The notes under the pieces were generated by a model that had not been told where the DNA came from, ran no database searches, and saw nothing but the letters and a program-made list of their open reading frames with translations. DNA of 64,000 bases, taken from IMG/VR virus record IMGVR_UViG_3300027870_000002, positions 1 through 64,000 of that record, one strand, 5' to 3'. The stretch comes from a virus. This document shows, piece after piece, positions 24,621-31,577 of this stretch; positions within the stretch are counted from its first letter, which is position 1, and every line of letters begins with the position of its first letter. A program made the position numbers and the translations under genes.

Positions 24621-25229
24621 TACAAGCTCTCCGTAATACGCTGACGAATGTCAGCAAGGGTTTCAAATCTAAGCGTAGCACCGTAAGAAAACACAGGCTC
24701 CAAGAAGCCTTCGGCCGACGCATCATCCAGAGAGGCCTCGTCTCTGTATGTGTACTTCCCATCCTCATCAATCTCTACAACAACGCCGCCCTTCTGGCTC
24801 TTTTTAACGCCGTCGTCTGTCTTCGGGTCTTTGAAAATGTGGCGCTCTTGTCCGTCAACCACACACAGGGTGGACTTGAGAGCGAAGCCGAAGGTATCGC
24901 GCGTGTTGTACTGGTAGGTAAAGGAACCAATACCAAACACGACGTTGATGGAGGCAAAGCCCTTCTGCTTGAGCCCCTCGCAAATATCCTTGGCGCGCTG
25001 TAGCGTAATGCTATCGCCATAGATGCAGCCGATGTGGCTGTCTAGGAGCTTATATCCCTTTGCTGTTTCTGTTCCTCCAAACAACTCCCACAGTATTTGC
25101 ACGACACCTTTGTGTTCAGGAGTGCCAGCAGGCGCAGATACTATACACCACCTGCGTCTTGTCTGGGTATTGCAGACGGTGGGACAGCTTGTAGAAGTCG
25201 GCCAACAACATTGCTTGCAAACCCTTCAT
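24620..25229 (-). pseudogene. NAMPT/Namat-family gene with large internal deletion
   Basis: ATG 25229 with AGGAGA six bases upstream begins MKGLQAMLLADFYKLSHRLQ, the NAMPT N-terminus, and reads about 30 matching codons to VVYS, then hits TGA at 25116. In another frame from about 25125 to 24620 the NAMPT C-terminal region resumes: TPEHKGVVQILWELFGG, DSHIGCIYGDSITLQRAKDICEGL, VVFGIGSFTYQYNTRD. Family members have about 450-490 residues, so roughly 250-300 residues, including the phosphoribosyl-site His and Asp, are absent. It would have made NMN from nicotinamide and PRPP, or NAD from ADP-ribose pyrophosphate in the NARP1 pathway. An assembly error cannot be excluded. Confidence 0.82.
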
Positions 25230-25696
25230 GCGTCTTCTCCTGTGTACACATGGAACGTGGCGTCTGGGAATTCGTTCAATACAGCTTCTGTCAGTTCCCA
25301 AGGAACGCCAAACTTGCCGCTATTAATCTTCGGCATTGTCAAATCAACCCCGTATCGTACTGCCTTGGCGATAGCCCTACGTGTGCTATCCACAATAGTG
25401 GGCACATCATCAACGTCGGGACCGTAACCTTCTGACGTGAACAGACACACGACTGCCCCGTCGTCCCCTACCATGTAGGACGCATCTCCGCGTGTGGGCT
25501 TGGCTCCAATAGTTCCTAGCACTGGTCGCCGCGGAGCTTGACGACATAGCGTTTCATACACACTAAAAGCGCCGGGAAAGCGCTCCTTGAATTCAACAGC
25601 AATACCACTGCCCCAAACACCCTTACAATTGCAAGCATGAGCAAACACGCTGTCTTTTGGAGCGTCCCACAGGCTGCCCTTGTGATAAACAATCAT
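25226..25696 (-). CDS. Macro-domain ADP-ribose-binding protein
   Basis: 156 residues from ATG 25696 (ATGA overlap). HACNCKGVWGSGIAVEFKERFPGAFSVY is the first macro-domain loop; VVCLFTSEGYG, then LTMPKINSGKFGVPW, form the rest of the ADP-ribose pocket, as in ADP-ribose-1''-phosphate phosphatases. It binds or processes ADP-ribose derivatives. Placed between the PRPP-synthetase family gene and the NAMPT remnant, it belongs to an NAD/ADP-ribose module. Confidence 0.88.
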   Translation of the reverse strand: MIVYHKGSLWDAPKDSVFAHACNCKGVWGSGIAVEFKERFPGAFSVYETLCRQAPRRPVLGTIGAKPTRGDASYMVGDDGAVVCLFTSEGYGPDVDDVPTIVDSTRRAIAKAVRYGVDLTMPKINSGKFGVPWELTEAVLNEFPDATFHVYTGEDA

Positions 25697-26463
25697 GTGA
25701 ACACTTCCACACCGCCAGCAAATATCTGCTTGATGCCTGCGTCCCTTAGCACTTGTGTGCCTTTGCTGAAGATACCGTGGGATACATAGAGAATGATCCA
25801 TGCTTTGGAGCACTTCTCTCGGATCAGCTTCGCCAGCGCGATGAAGGTTGCTCCCCCATCACATATGTCGTCCACGATAAGGATGCGTGTATCCAAGGTA
25901 GGATGTTCTTTGATATCAGGAATCTTCATACCAACAATACGCCCTGTTGCAGGGTCTCTTTCTTTTGTAGCAGATATAATCGCCTCTGGATTGAACGCGG
26001 CGCCGTAGCGTCGATAGGCACCCTCATCCGGGAAAAGGACAAAATCTATGCATTCTTCAAATGCGAACATATCCATGGCATCTCGGTCGAGGGCCAAGTT
26101 TTTAAATCCCGGCAGGAGTTCTGAAACAAGCGCTGGATTGTGAACATCGTAGGAAATTACTTTGCTGAATTTCAAGGCATTGAGCAGCTTGAGGAACGCG
26201 CGCAGGGCGAATGTCGTGTCGTTGCTAATCTCCTTGTCCTGTCGTGCATATGGCATATACGGCATGTGCAATGTCGTGTCCATACGCCCACCATCCACAA
26301 GCATCTTCAGCTGAGCAACGTGCATGAATTCTGCCTCGTTCTCAAACTTCCAATGAATGCAATTGTCGCTCTTGAGAATGGCCTTTTCAGGCACATGCCA
26401 CACCTGTGATGTTTTGTCAGGGAACATCGTTGGTGTGATGAGATAGTTGTTGAGAAGTATCAT
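25693..26463 (-). CDS. PRPP-synthetase family protein (Prs or Adps)
   Basis: 256 residues from ATG 26463, slightly shorter than host Prs (about 310). MPYARQDKE (the ATP/Mg loop), YDVHNP, and ILIVDDICDGGATF (PRPP-binding loop) are intact. Host Prs makes PRPP from ribose-5-phosphate; the phage NARP1 homologue Adps makes ADP-ribose pyrophosphate. Sequence alone does not separate the two, but the NAMPT-family remnant and macro gene beside it fit a phage NAD-restoring operon that has lost its second enzyme. Confidence 0.88.
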   Translation of the reverse strand: MILLNNYLITPTMFPDKTSQVWHVPEKAILKSDNCIHWKFENEAEFMHVAQLKMLVDGGRMDTTLHMPYMPYARQDKEISNDTTFALRAFLKLLNALKFSKVISYDVHNPALVSELLPGFKNLALDRDAMDMFAFEECIDFVLFPDEGAYRRYGAAFNPEAIISATKERDPATGRIVGMKIPDIKEHPTLDTRILIVDDICDGGATFIALAKLIREKCSKAWIILYVSHGIFSKGTQVLRDAGIKQIFAGGVEVFT

Positions 26464-26846
26464 TCCTCTTCTTCCCATTCGATTTCGTGATAGCTGAGAG
26501 CGCCTGGGTATAACATTTTCGCCTCTTCTTCAGTAGCTTTCACATAACGTCCCACAATCATGAGATTTTCTACAAAGCTGCTGGTTTGACGAGCAATCCA
26601 GCCCTTCTTCTTCACTGTATTGGGAAGCAACTTGCGTGTAGTGCCTCCGCCGGTGTCGTCTAGGCACACACCATCTGGCCCAAACACACGATAGAGAGTT
26701 TGCCCCGGCCGGGAGTGCATGGCTACAAAACACTCCCCAGCAATTTCACTAAGAACACACCACGTTTCCCACATAAAACCGTCGCCGCCGGGAAGCGTTT
26801 GCTGCGCGACATTTGAGCGATAGGCTTTGCCTACTTCAAGCTTCAT
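26460..26846 (-). CDS. Hypothetical protein
   Basis: 128 residues. Opens KLEVGKAYRSNVAQ, a GKxY start shared in style with the 29867-30199 protein (PIEVGKTYKNGYGQ), suggesting a common small SH3-like beta domain. Acidic C-terminus (YHEIEWEEEE). Function unknown. Confidence 0.6.
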   Translation of the reverse strand: MKLEVGKAYRSNVAQQTLPGGDGFMWETWCVLSEIAGECFVAMHSRPGQTLYRVFGPDGVCLDDTGGGTTRKLLPNTVKKKGWIARQTSSFVENLMIVGRYVKATEEEAKMLYPGALSYHEIEWEEEE

Positions 26847-27145
26847 ACAATTTCCTCAAGGCCAAATTCCTTGCGTTCCAGCTGCATAACATCAACAGCG
26901 TCTTCGTACGAAGGCCTCTCAACGCTGAAGCCATAATTGGCGTCACGGAATTGGAAATAACGACGCCGAGCCACCTGTCTACCAGTTCGGCGGCAGAATT
27001 GGTCGTCTGGATTGCGCAATGCTGCGCAGCCATACCAAACGCCGTCGTTCTCCTTGCGGAAGAAGACAGATGCTACATCGTCAATGTGGAAGTACAGCTC
27101 TTCATGCGTGGTAGATTTGTGCGGATGTGCAATCTTCGTGTTCAT
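26843..27145 (-). CDS. Hypothetical protein
   Basis: 100 residues from ATG 27145, which follows AAGGAGAGGAC. HIDDVASVFFRKENDGVWYGCAALRNPDDQFCRRTG suggests a beta-sheet domain. No family recognised. Overlaps the ATP-grasp stop. Confidence 0.6.
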   Translation of the reverse strand: MNTKIAHPHKSTTHEELYFHIDDVASVFFRKENDGVWYGCAALRNPDDQFCRRTGRQVARRRYFQFRDANYGFSVERPSYEDAVDVMQLERKEFGLEEIV

Positions 27146-27966
27146 GTCCTCTCCTTTAGCCAAGAAACAAATGCGTTCGTATACGCTTCTTTCGTACTAC
27201 CTGCTTCAATGCCCGGCGCACTGTTAATTTCACACACCACTTCTACACCAGAAGTGTGATTGGCGAGAATATCCACAGCGCAATGCTGTGCTCCTACCGC
27301 ATCAGCAGCGGCAAGAGCAAGAGCACTGAGACGCTCACGATAATTACGCTCGTCACAAGAGAGAGCTTGTGTTGTGAACACCCATCCATTTCCATGAACG
27401 CGGATGAGAGCTTGGTCTTCAGATTGTTCAAACCCATTACGTTTCCTTTTCTGTTGGATTAAAACGACGTTACCAAAAGCCACGTGAACGCGATACTCAG
27501 CATGCTTGCGAAAATAGCGCGTGTATAGAGGCGCAGCCGGAATGTTTCCTCCACGACGCACAACGACAATACCACTACCACTGTGACCAGTAGTTGTGAG
27601 ACGAGCGATAATTTTCCCATCTTCTTCGAGCCACCCTTTGACCGTCTGTTCGTGAGCCAGTGTCCGCTCTGCGTCCAAGGCAAACTGCAAGTGGGGAACA
27701 TTTTTGCCCATCAGCTCCACAAGCGTCTTGCGCTTGTCCTGACAATTGGCCACACTTTCGGCGCTGTTCGACGACGTTAGCCGACGTTGCCGGAAGAAGC
27801 GGGGAGTTTGCGACACGCCCCAATTGAGGACAATTCTGTCTCCTCGCGTCCTGCGCTCGCTATCAACAGACGCAAGGCCTACAGGCACGCCCATAGCAGC
27901 GCTTATAGCTGTGGCCAAGACACGGGCTCCTTGAGAGCCCGGATTGCGCAGCATTGTAATTGTCAC
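27142..27966 (-). CDS. ATP-grasp ligase
   Basis: 274 residues from GTG 27966, seven bases after AGGAGGAGG, overlapping the previous stop as GTGA. HSGSGIVVVRRG (the ATP-grasp lid), EYRVHVAFGNVVLIQQKRK, and VCEINSAPGIE (metal-binding EIN) are diagnostic; residues CAVDIL precede the latter. Such enzymes activate a carboxylate as acyl phosphate for peptide or amide ligation. PhiEco32-like clusters pair an ATP-grasp enzyme with COOH-NH2 ligases, GGCT and a glutaminase, all of which are present here. Confidence 0.85.
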   Translation of the reverse strand: MTITMLRNPGSQGARVLATAISAAMGVPVGLASVDSERRTRGDRIVLNWGVSQTPRFFRQRRLTSSNSAESVANCQDKRKTLVELMGKNVPHLQFALDAERTLAHEQTVKGWLEEDGKIIARLTTTGHSGSGIVVVRRGGNIPAAPLYTRYFRKHAEYRVHVAFGNVVLIQQKRKRNGFEQSEDQALIRVHGNGWVFTTQALSCDERNYRERLSALALAAADAVGAQHCAVDILANHTSGVEVVCEINSAPGIEAGSTKEAYTNAFVSWLKERT

Positions 27967-28415
27967 TTAGATGCCTCCTCCTTCCTGCTCACAGAGAACA
28001 GCAGTGTGCGGACGGGACTTCCGTGGCTGCCCGGATACCACGGAGACATGGTGAGGACAGCCTTGTTACGCTCGCCCGACACGTTCTTCAAGCGCTGAAT
28101 ATGCTTCAAGACGTACTTGTCTGCACAGCCGTCTTTAACATCAGCGATGAGGTAGGTATGGCGTGCGGCGCATGTGTCGATGAGACTGCGGAAAATGTTT
28201 GCACCAGTAGGGGCCCTGTCTCGCTCTGCTTTCCATTCATTTTCTTCTAGTGGCTCGCACTCGCTATCGCCCCACCCATCATTAAAGTCGTCGCCTTTGT
28301 ATTTTCCAACCTTGTCCACCCGCCAATCACACAATACCGTTTGGGCGCAGCAATAGGGAAACTCTTCACATTCCCACCGTAAATCAAGAAGCTCCTTTCC
28401 TACGCGTATAAACAT
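27963..28415 (-). CDS. Hypothetical Cys-containing protein
   Basis: 150 residues from ATG 28415, six bases after GGAG. MFIRVGKELLDLRWECEEFPYCCAQTVLCDW, then IADVKDGCADKYVLKHIQRLKNVSGERN. Cys-rich N-terminus. No family recognised. Directly upstream of, and coupled to, the ATP-grasp gene. Confidence 0.6.
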   Translation of the reverse strand: MFIRVGKELLDLRWECEEFPYCCAQTVLCDWRVDKVGKYKGDDFNDGWGDSECEPLEENEWKAERDRAPTGANIFRSLIDTCAARHTYLIADVKDGCADKYVLKHIQRLKNVSGERNKAVLTMSPWYPGSHGSPVRTLLFSVSRKEEASK

Positions 28416-28417
28416 TG

Positions 28418-28825
28418 TTAGCTCCGCAAAATCCACAGGAAAATTTTGTTTCCAGAATTCTTGTTGACATTCTCCCACACAAGCTCAAGCTTGTCTTCTC
28501 CAAACACCCAACGAGCCAGCCCAATTAGCAGGCCGTTCTGTACATCAGCGAACAGAGAGCTCCGCACACCATCACAAAGGTAGCTTGACAAACTGTCTTT
28601 GAGTGAGGCCGGGTCGGGATAGATGATGTATCCGTGCCGCTCTTGGAGCGGCTTTGAGGTTGTCCATGCAGTACCTCCGTAGCAGACATTTAATCCGCAA
28701 CATCCACGATACTCTCCTTTATACACTCCCACACCGAGCCATGCAAAACCTGCAGCCTTAAATGTCTGCATCCATGCCGGAAGTGCATCAAACTCTTCTT
28801 GCGTAATTGGGCAGGCAAGCATCAT
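28418..28825 (-). CDS. Hypothetical protein
   Basis: 135 residues from ATG 28825, eight bases after GGGAG. CPITQEEFDALPAWMQTFKAAGF, then GEYRGCCGLNVCYGG and a C-terminal ADVQNGLLIGLARWVF. No family recognised. Confidence 0.55.
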   Translation of the reverse strand: MMLACPITQEEFDALPAWMQTFKAAGFAWLGVGVYKGEYRGCCGLNVCYGGTAWTTSKPLQERHGYIIYPDPASLKDSLSSYLCDGVRSSLFADVQNGLLIGLARWVFGEDKLELVWENVNKNSGNKIFLWILRS

Positions 28826-28826
28826 G

Positions 28827-29078
28827 TCAGTGACTCCCCTTAGCACACACTTGATAAGATTCGTATTCGGCATAGTTGATGCGCGCCTTTGTCTGCACTG
28901 GGCGCACGCTCATGTCCAAATCGAACACACAATCCTTTGGCGGATTGCTGTGCAAATCGACAGAGACGTTGTGCCCCACCTTCAAATACAAGCTGTTGTT
29001 CTTCACTGTCACAACACCAATGGTGTCATCGGACAGGGCGCGAAAAAGGGAGCCAATAGCCAGCTGATTGAATTTCAT
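28827..29078 (-). CDS. Small hypothetical protein
   Basis: 83 residues from ATG 29078, eight bases after AGGA (ATG 29084 is too close). KFNQLAIGSLFRALSDDTIGVVTVKNNSLYLKVGH suggests a small beta barrel. First gene after the hairpin and palindrome at 29096-29139, so it may begin a transcription unit. Confidence 0.6.
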   Translation of the reverse strand: MKFNQLAIGSLFRALSDDTIGVVTVKNNSLYLKVGHNVSVDLHSNPPKDCVFDLDMSVRPVQTKARINYAEYESYQVCAKGSH

Positions 29079-29095
29079 GTTCATATTCCTGCAAG

Positions 29096-29111
29096 CGTAG
29101 CACGTGCTACG
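29096..29111. promoter_or_regulatory. Perfect 16-bp palindrome upstream of 29078
   Basis: CGTAGCACGTGCTACG is its own reverse complement. It lies between the terminator-like hairpin and the Shine-Dalgarno of the 28827-29078 gene. It could be an operator for a dimeric regulator or a 5' RNA hairpin. Confidence 0.45.
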
Positions 29112-29113
29112 AC

Positions 29114-29139
29114 AAAGGGCCCTGTTTCCAAGGCCCTTT
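29114..29139 (-). terminator. Terminator-like hairpin after 29146-29556
   Basis: Eight perfect pairs, AAAGGGCC and GGCCCTTT, with a ten-base loop, a few bases after the stop codon of the minus-strand gene at 29146. The 3' side ends in TTT on the minus strand but there is no long U-run. Confidence 0.55.
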
Positions 29140-29145
29140 AACGTA

Positions 29146-29556
29146 TCAGCCGTGTTTTACAAGAGAGGCGGCATATTCAAGCAGCCACACCTTTGGGGCA
29201 ATCCAAAGCTTGATAAGCTCAAAAATATTGCCCAAAGAAGCTGTAAGCGTAAGAATACTTATAATTGCGGCCGCAGCACACGACGCCCCGCGCGACATCT
29301 CAGCTTCGTCTGTCAATTTGCCGGCGGGCCAGCGCCACTTGTCCGTTATGTTCCAAATCTTTTTGGAAGCAACACAAACGCCAACAAGCACAGACAATTC
29401 CACACCGGCATATAGGCCAGCTTCGGCCATGTGCCATTTAATAAGCTGCTGTACTACATCTGGCGCTTGGTCTTTCAGAAATTCAGCGCCCGCTGTTGCT
29501 GCATCAATTGCGTTCTTGAGAATTTCATTGACGGTGTTTTGCAATTGCTCGTTCAT
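29146..29556 (-). CDS. Membrane protein, possibly holin-like
   Basis: 136 residues. Amphipathic N-terminal half, then two hydrophobic stretches (GVELSVLVGVCVA near residue 52; CAAAAIISILTLTASLGNIF near 93) and a third weak one (LWIAPKVWLLEYA). Topology resembles small phage membrane proteins; a lysis or superinfection role is only a possibility, since a better holin candidate lies at 39197. Confidence 0.6.
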   Translation of the reverse strand: MNEQLQNTVNEILKNAIDAATAGAEFLKDQAPDVVQQLIKWHMAEAGLYAGVELSVLVGVCVASKKIWNITDKWRWPAGKLTDEAEMSRGASCAAAAIISILTLTASLGNIFELIKLWIAPKVWLLEYAASLVKHG

Positions 29557-29870
29557 GTGTGTACAACCCTCTTGACGTTAAATGCTTTTATTGCTAATTG
29601 ACATCCCTTGCATGGCTTTGCACACAAAGGCGCGCCCTGCGCCCCATAACGCTCAATTACAAGCTTATGTGGAATGCCTCGTTTGCTAGCCTTGATGAGT
29701 GCAGCTAGCTCGGCGTGGAGATAAATGCGTTCTGCATTTCCAGAGAGAGAAGCAAAATGTGCTTGAAGTCGATGTGTCTTTGAGTAAGAATTCTCTTCTT
29801 CAGCAAGTAGCCTCCCTCTCTTGTCATACACAGCGGCAATAACGCGCTGTCTAGCTGTCCTTATGCTCAC
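29553..29870 (-). CDS. Cytidine-deaminase-fold protein
   Basis: 105 residues. LHAELAALIKA supplies the zinc His and catalytic Glu (HAE), and PLCAKPCKGCQLAIKAF supplies PCxxC. This is a minimal deaminase fold. Substrate could be a nucleotide (dCMP), a free base or RNA; the thymidylate-producing genes of this phage favour a pyrimidine nucleotide, but the order and length are not those of classical dCMP deaminases. Confidence 0.75.
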   Translation of the reverse strand: MSIRTARQRVIAAVYDKRGRLLAEEENSYSKTHRLQAHFASLSGNAERIYLHAELAALIKASKRGIPHKLVIERYGAQGAPLCAKPCKGCQLAIKAFNVKRVVHT

Positions 29871-30199
29871 ATTTCGTATTCAACTTCCTTGATTACAAAA
29901 GCACCATTCTTAGCGATTTGTTTTGCATTGGCCTCGTCCATACAAACGGTGTGGGTCAAACCACTGATTTCCCACACAACCAGATAGGCCTTCCTAATGT
30001 CCTTCTCAGGAATCAAATCCTTCATGCACGAGGTCGGCGCGTACCGTCCGTTAGGAAGATATGTGTGAACCATCTCAATACCGTTATTCAAAACCAAGCC
30101 CACAACACTGCGCTCGTGTTTCATATCTACAGCTACGACACGAACATCTTGTCCGTAGCCATTCTTATACGTCTTTCCCACTTCAATTGGCTTAGCCAC
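29867..30199 (-). CDS. Hypothetical protein
   Basis: 110 residues. PIEVGKTYKNGYGQDVRVVAVD at the N-terminus (SH3-like look), VVWEISGLTHTVCMDEANAKQIAKNG in the C-terminal half. No family recognised. First protein gene downstream of the tRNA-Arg gene. Confidence 0.6.
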   Translation of the reverse strand: MAKPIEVGKTYKNGYGQDVRVVAVDMKHERSVVGLVLNNGIEMVHTYLPNGRYAPTSCMKDLIPEKDIRKAYLVVWEISGLTHTVCMDEANAKQIAKNGAFVIKEVEYEM

Positions 30200-30216
30200 T
30201 TTAGTTCTCCTTTAGT

Positions 30217-30293
30217 TGGCGCGCCTAGAGGAATTCGAATCCCCAACCTGCTACTTAGAAAGAAGCTGCTCTATCCAGTTGAGCTATAGGCGC
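30217..30293 (-). tRNA. tRNA-Arg(TCT)
   Basis: Full cloverleaf on the minus strand with 7-bp acceptor GCGCCTA/TAGGCGC, discriminator G and an encoded CCA end. Anticodon loop TTTCTAA gives anticodon TCT, reading AGA/AGG. One T-T mismatch in the anticodon stem. AGA/AGG are used more by the phage than by GC-rich hosts, a usual reason for carrying this tRNA. Confidence 0.9.
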
Positions 30294-30300
30294 AAATGAT

Positions 30301-30483
30301 TTAGCTCAAGCTGCCGAGCCAGTTCCAGAACGCATAGAGCGCCCAAAAAACAAAAACAATGATATGGGAGACGATGACATACATCCATCCGGTGAGCCAC
30401 CAATTTTCCCACGGACGGGCGGAAAAGGCCCCCACCAAAAACATCACCACCAGTAGGGCCACGTAAGTTTGATAGCTGTTCAT
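30301..30483 (-). CDS. Small two-TM membrane protein
   Basis: 60 residues from ATG 30483. Two hydrophobic segments (VALLVVMFLVGAF and YVIVSHIIVFVFWALYAFW) separated by a Trp/Pro-containing loop. No family recognised. Confidence 0.6.
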   Translation of the reverse strand: MNSYQTYVALLVVMFLVGAFSARPWENWWLTGWMYVIVSHIIVFVFWALYAFWNWLGSLS

Positions 30484-30490
30484 GTCTTTA

Positions 30491-30928
30491 TCACAGAGAA
30501 ATAGCGAATTTGTTCTTGATGTTCTGCATCGTCTTGTCAGGGACGCCGTGAACACTGGCCTTCCCATGACGATTTTCAACAATGAGGCTGACAAACCTGT
30601 AGCCCGCCTCAACAGCGGGCTGCTGATAGGCCTCAATGTGTGCCGTTTCAGCAGACGTATTGCTGATGACAATATACGGCGTCTTATTTCTCAACGCCTT
30701 GTCAAACTCAGCACGGCAATGGGCATGCACGCCGTCAAGCTTGCGCCAGTCGAAGTCGTATTCACCCTTCTCATTCACCATCCACTTATCGGCTTCGATG
30801 TGAACGACAGGAATGTTGTCCTCAGGAAATTCGTCAACACGACGAGACAAGTTGATGAGCTGAATGAGTTCTTCAGCCAACGATGTTTTGCCGCTGCCCG
30901 GCAAGCCTCTCAAGAAAATAACAAGCAT
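30491..30928 (-). CDS. P-loop polynucleotide kinase-like protein
   Basis: 145 residues from ATG 30928. MLVIFLRGLPGSGKTSLAEE (P-loop residues 8-15), VVHIEADKWM (substrate Asp), and KTPYIVISNTSAETAHIEAY fit the T4 Pnk/N4BP2-like kinase domain. No phosphatase domain. It would 5'-phosphorylate RNA or DNA ends, which together with the RNA ligase at 23410 forms a break-repair pair. Confidence 0.75.
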   Translation of the reverse strand: MLVIFLRGLPGSGKTSLAEELIQLINLSRRVDEFPEDNIPVVHIEADKWMVNEKGEYDFDWRKLDGVHAHCRAEFDKALRNKTPYIVISNTSAETAHIEAYQQPAVEAGYRFVSLIVENRHGKASVHGVPDKTMQNIKNKFAISL

Positions 30929-31041
30929 CAAATCTCTCCCGGTTTTGCGTCGCGCTCCGGCATGTAGACGGGCGTATAGATGTATGTTCCATCACGATGC
31001 CGCCCAGTGATGGTGAGAAGCCAACAAGCTGGAATTCTCAT
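30928..31041 (-). CDS. 37-residue protein
   Basis: ATG 31041 lies four bases after a strong AGGAGG. MRIPACWLLTITGRHRDG, then YIYTPVYMPERDAKPGEI. Its stop overlaps the kinase start as TGATG. The clear ribosome-binding site and coupling make it a likely real small gene. Function unknown. Confidence 0.6.
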   Translation of the reverse strand: MRIPACWLLTITGRHRDGTYIYTPVYMPERDAKPGEI

Positions 31042-31226
31042 TTCGCCTCCTGTTTCTCTCGCCATTTTATGTAGGCGCCAATCGTAGGATTGGTTATGGC
31101 GTTATAAAGATGCATGGCGCAGTGAGCGTAACCCTGATTTCCACATTTCGTAGCTCGCTCATATTCCGCAACTAAGAAATCTCGTTCTTTTTCCGCTGTG
31201 CTTGGCTCCTGCGCGGGTGGATGCCC
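31038..31226 (-). pseudogene. N-terminally truncated gene at recombination junction
   Basis: An open frame bounded by TGA 31227-31229 and ending at TGA 31038-31040 encodes STAEKERDFLVAEYERATKC and YNAITNPTIGAYIKWREKQEAK, good protein-like sequence, but has no ATG/GTG/TTG before the Met about 25 residues from the end. The GC-rich block starts at this point. It appears to be a backbone gene that lost its 5' end when the block at 31.2-32.7 kb was inserted. Confidence 0.5.
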
Positions 31227-31383
31227 TCACGCGTGTGAGTGCCGCGTTCCACCCTTCATGTCGTGCATCTTCCTCGCCAGTGCATAGGATTGCTTCTCCG
31301 ATACAGTTGATGACGTACCACGCTGGCAACACCGCTCCCGCCGCTGCCGAGCTTTCACTGGTTGGGGGTTTGGTCATCACCAT
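31159..31383 (-). CDS. Hypothetical protein of GC-rich block, chimeric C-terminus
   Basis: About 74 residues from ATG 31383 (or 31377). PAWYVINCIGEAILCTGEEDARHEGWNAALTRVRA resembles short accessory proteins of GC-rich phages. After about RAST the frame runs into the backbone DNA and becomes a basic tail (GKRTRFLSCGI) that is out of register with the truncated gene there. So the real C-terminus was probably lost at the junction. Confidence 0.5.
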   Translation of the reverse strand: MVMTKPPTSESSAAAGAVLPAWYVINCIGEAILCTGEEDARHEGWNAALTRVRASTRAGAKHSGKRTRFLSCGI

Positions 31384-31577
31384 AGCTCCCTGTTTCCGGC
31401 TGCGATATCCCACCCGATTTGCCAATGCTCAATGTCACCATTGAGGTACACAAGATCGGCCTCGTAGGAATGACTGTCTCGCGCCCTACCTTCGCGCTGC
31501 GCTTCGTAGCCTCGCTTCCGATACGACTTCTCGCACGCGTACATGTAAGCCTGCTCACCAGCGTGTTGCTGACACAT
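31377..31577 (-). CDS. Small hypothetical protein of GC-rich block
   Basis: 66 residues from ATG 31577 (TGATG overlap, GGGGGAG upstream). YMYACEKSYRKRGYEAQREGRARDSHSYEADLVYLNGDIEHWQIGW. Charged, likely helical. No family recognised. Confidence 0.55.
   Translation of the reverse strand: MCQQHAGEQAYMYACEKSYRKRGYEAQREGRARDSHSYEADLVYLNGDIEHWQIGWDIAAGNRELW

Noticed and set aside
29146-29556. Main holin
   Set aside because: Membrane segments are present, but the gene is far from the endolysin and in the leftward array; the 39197 gene fits better.
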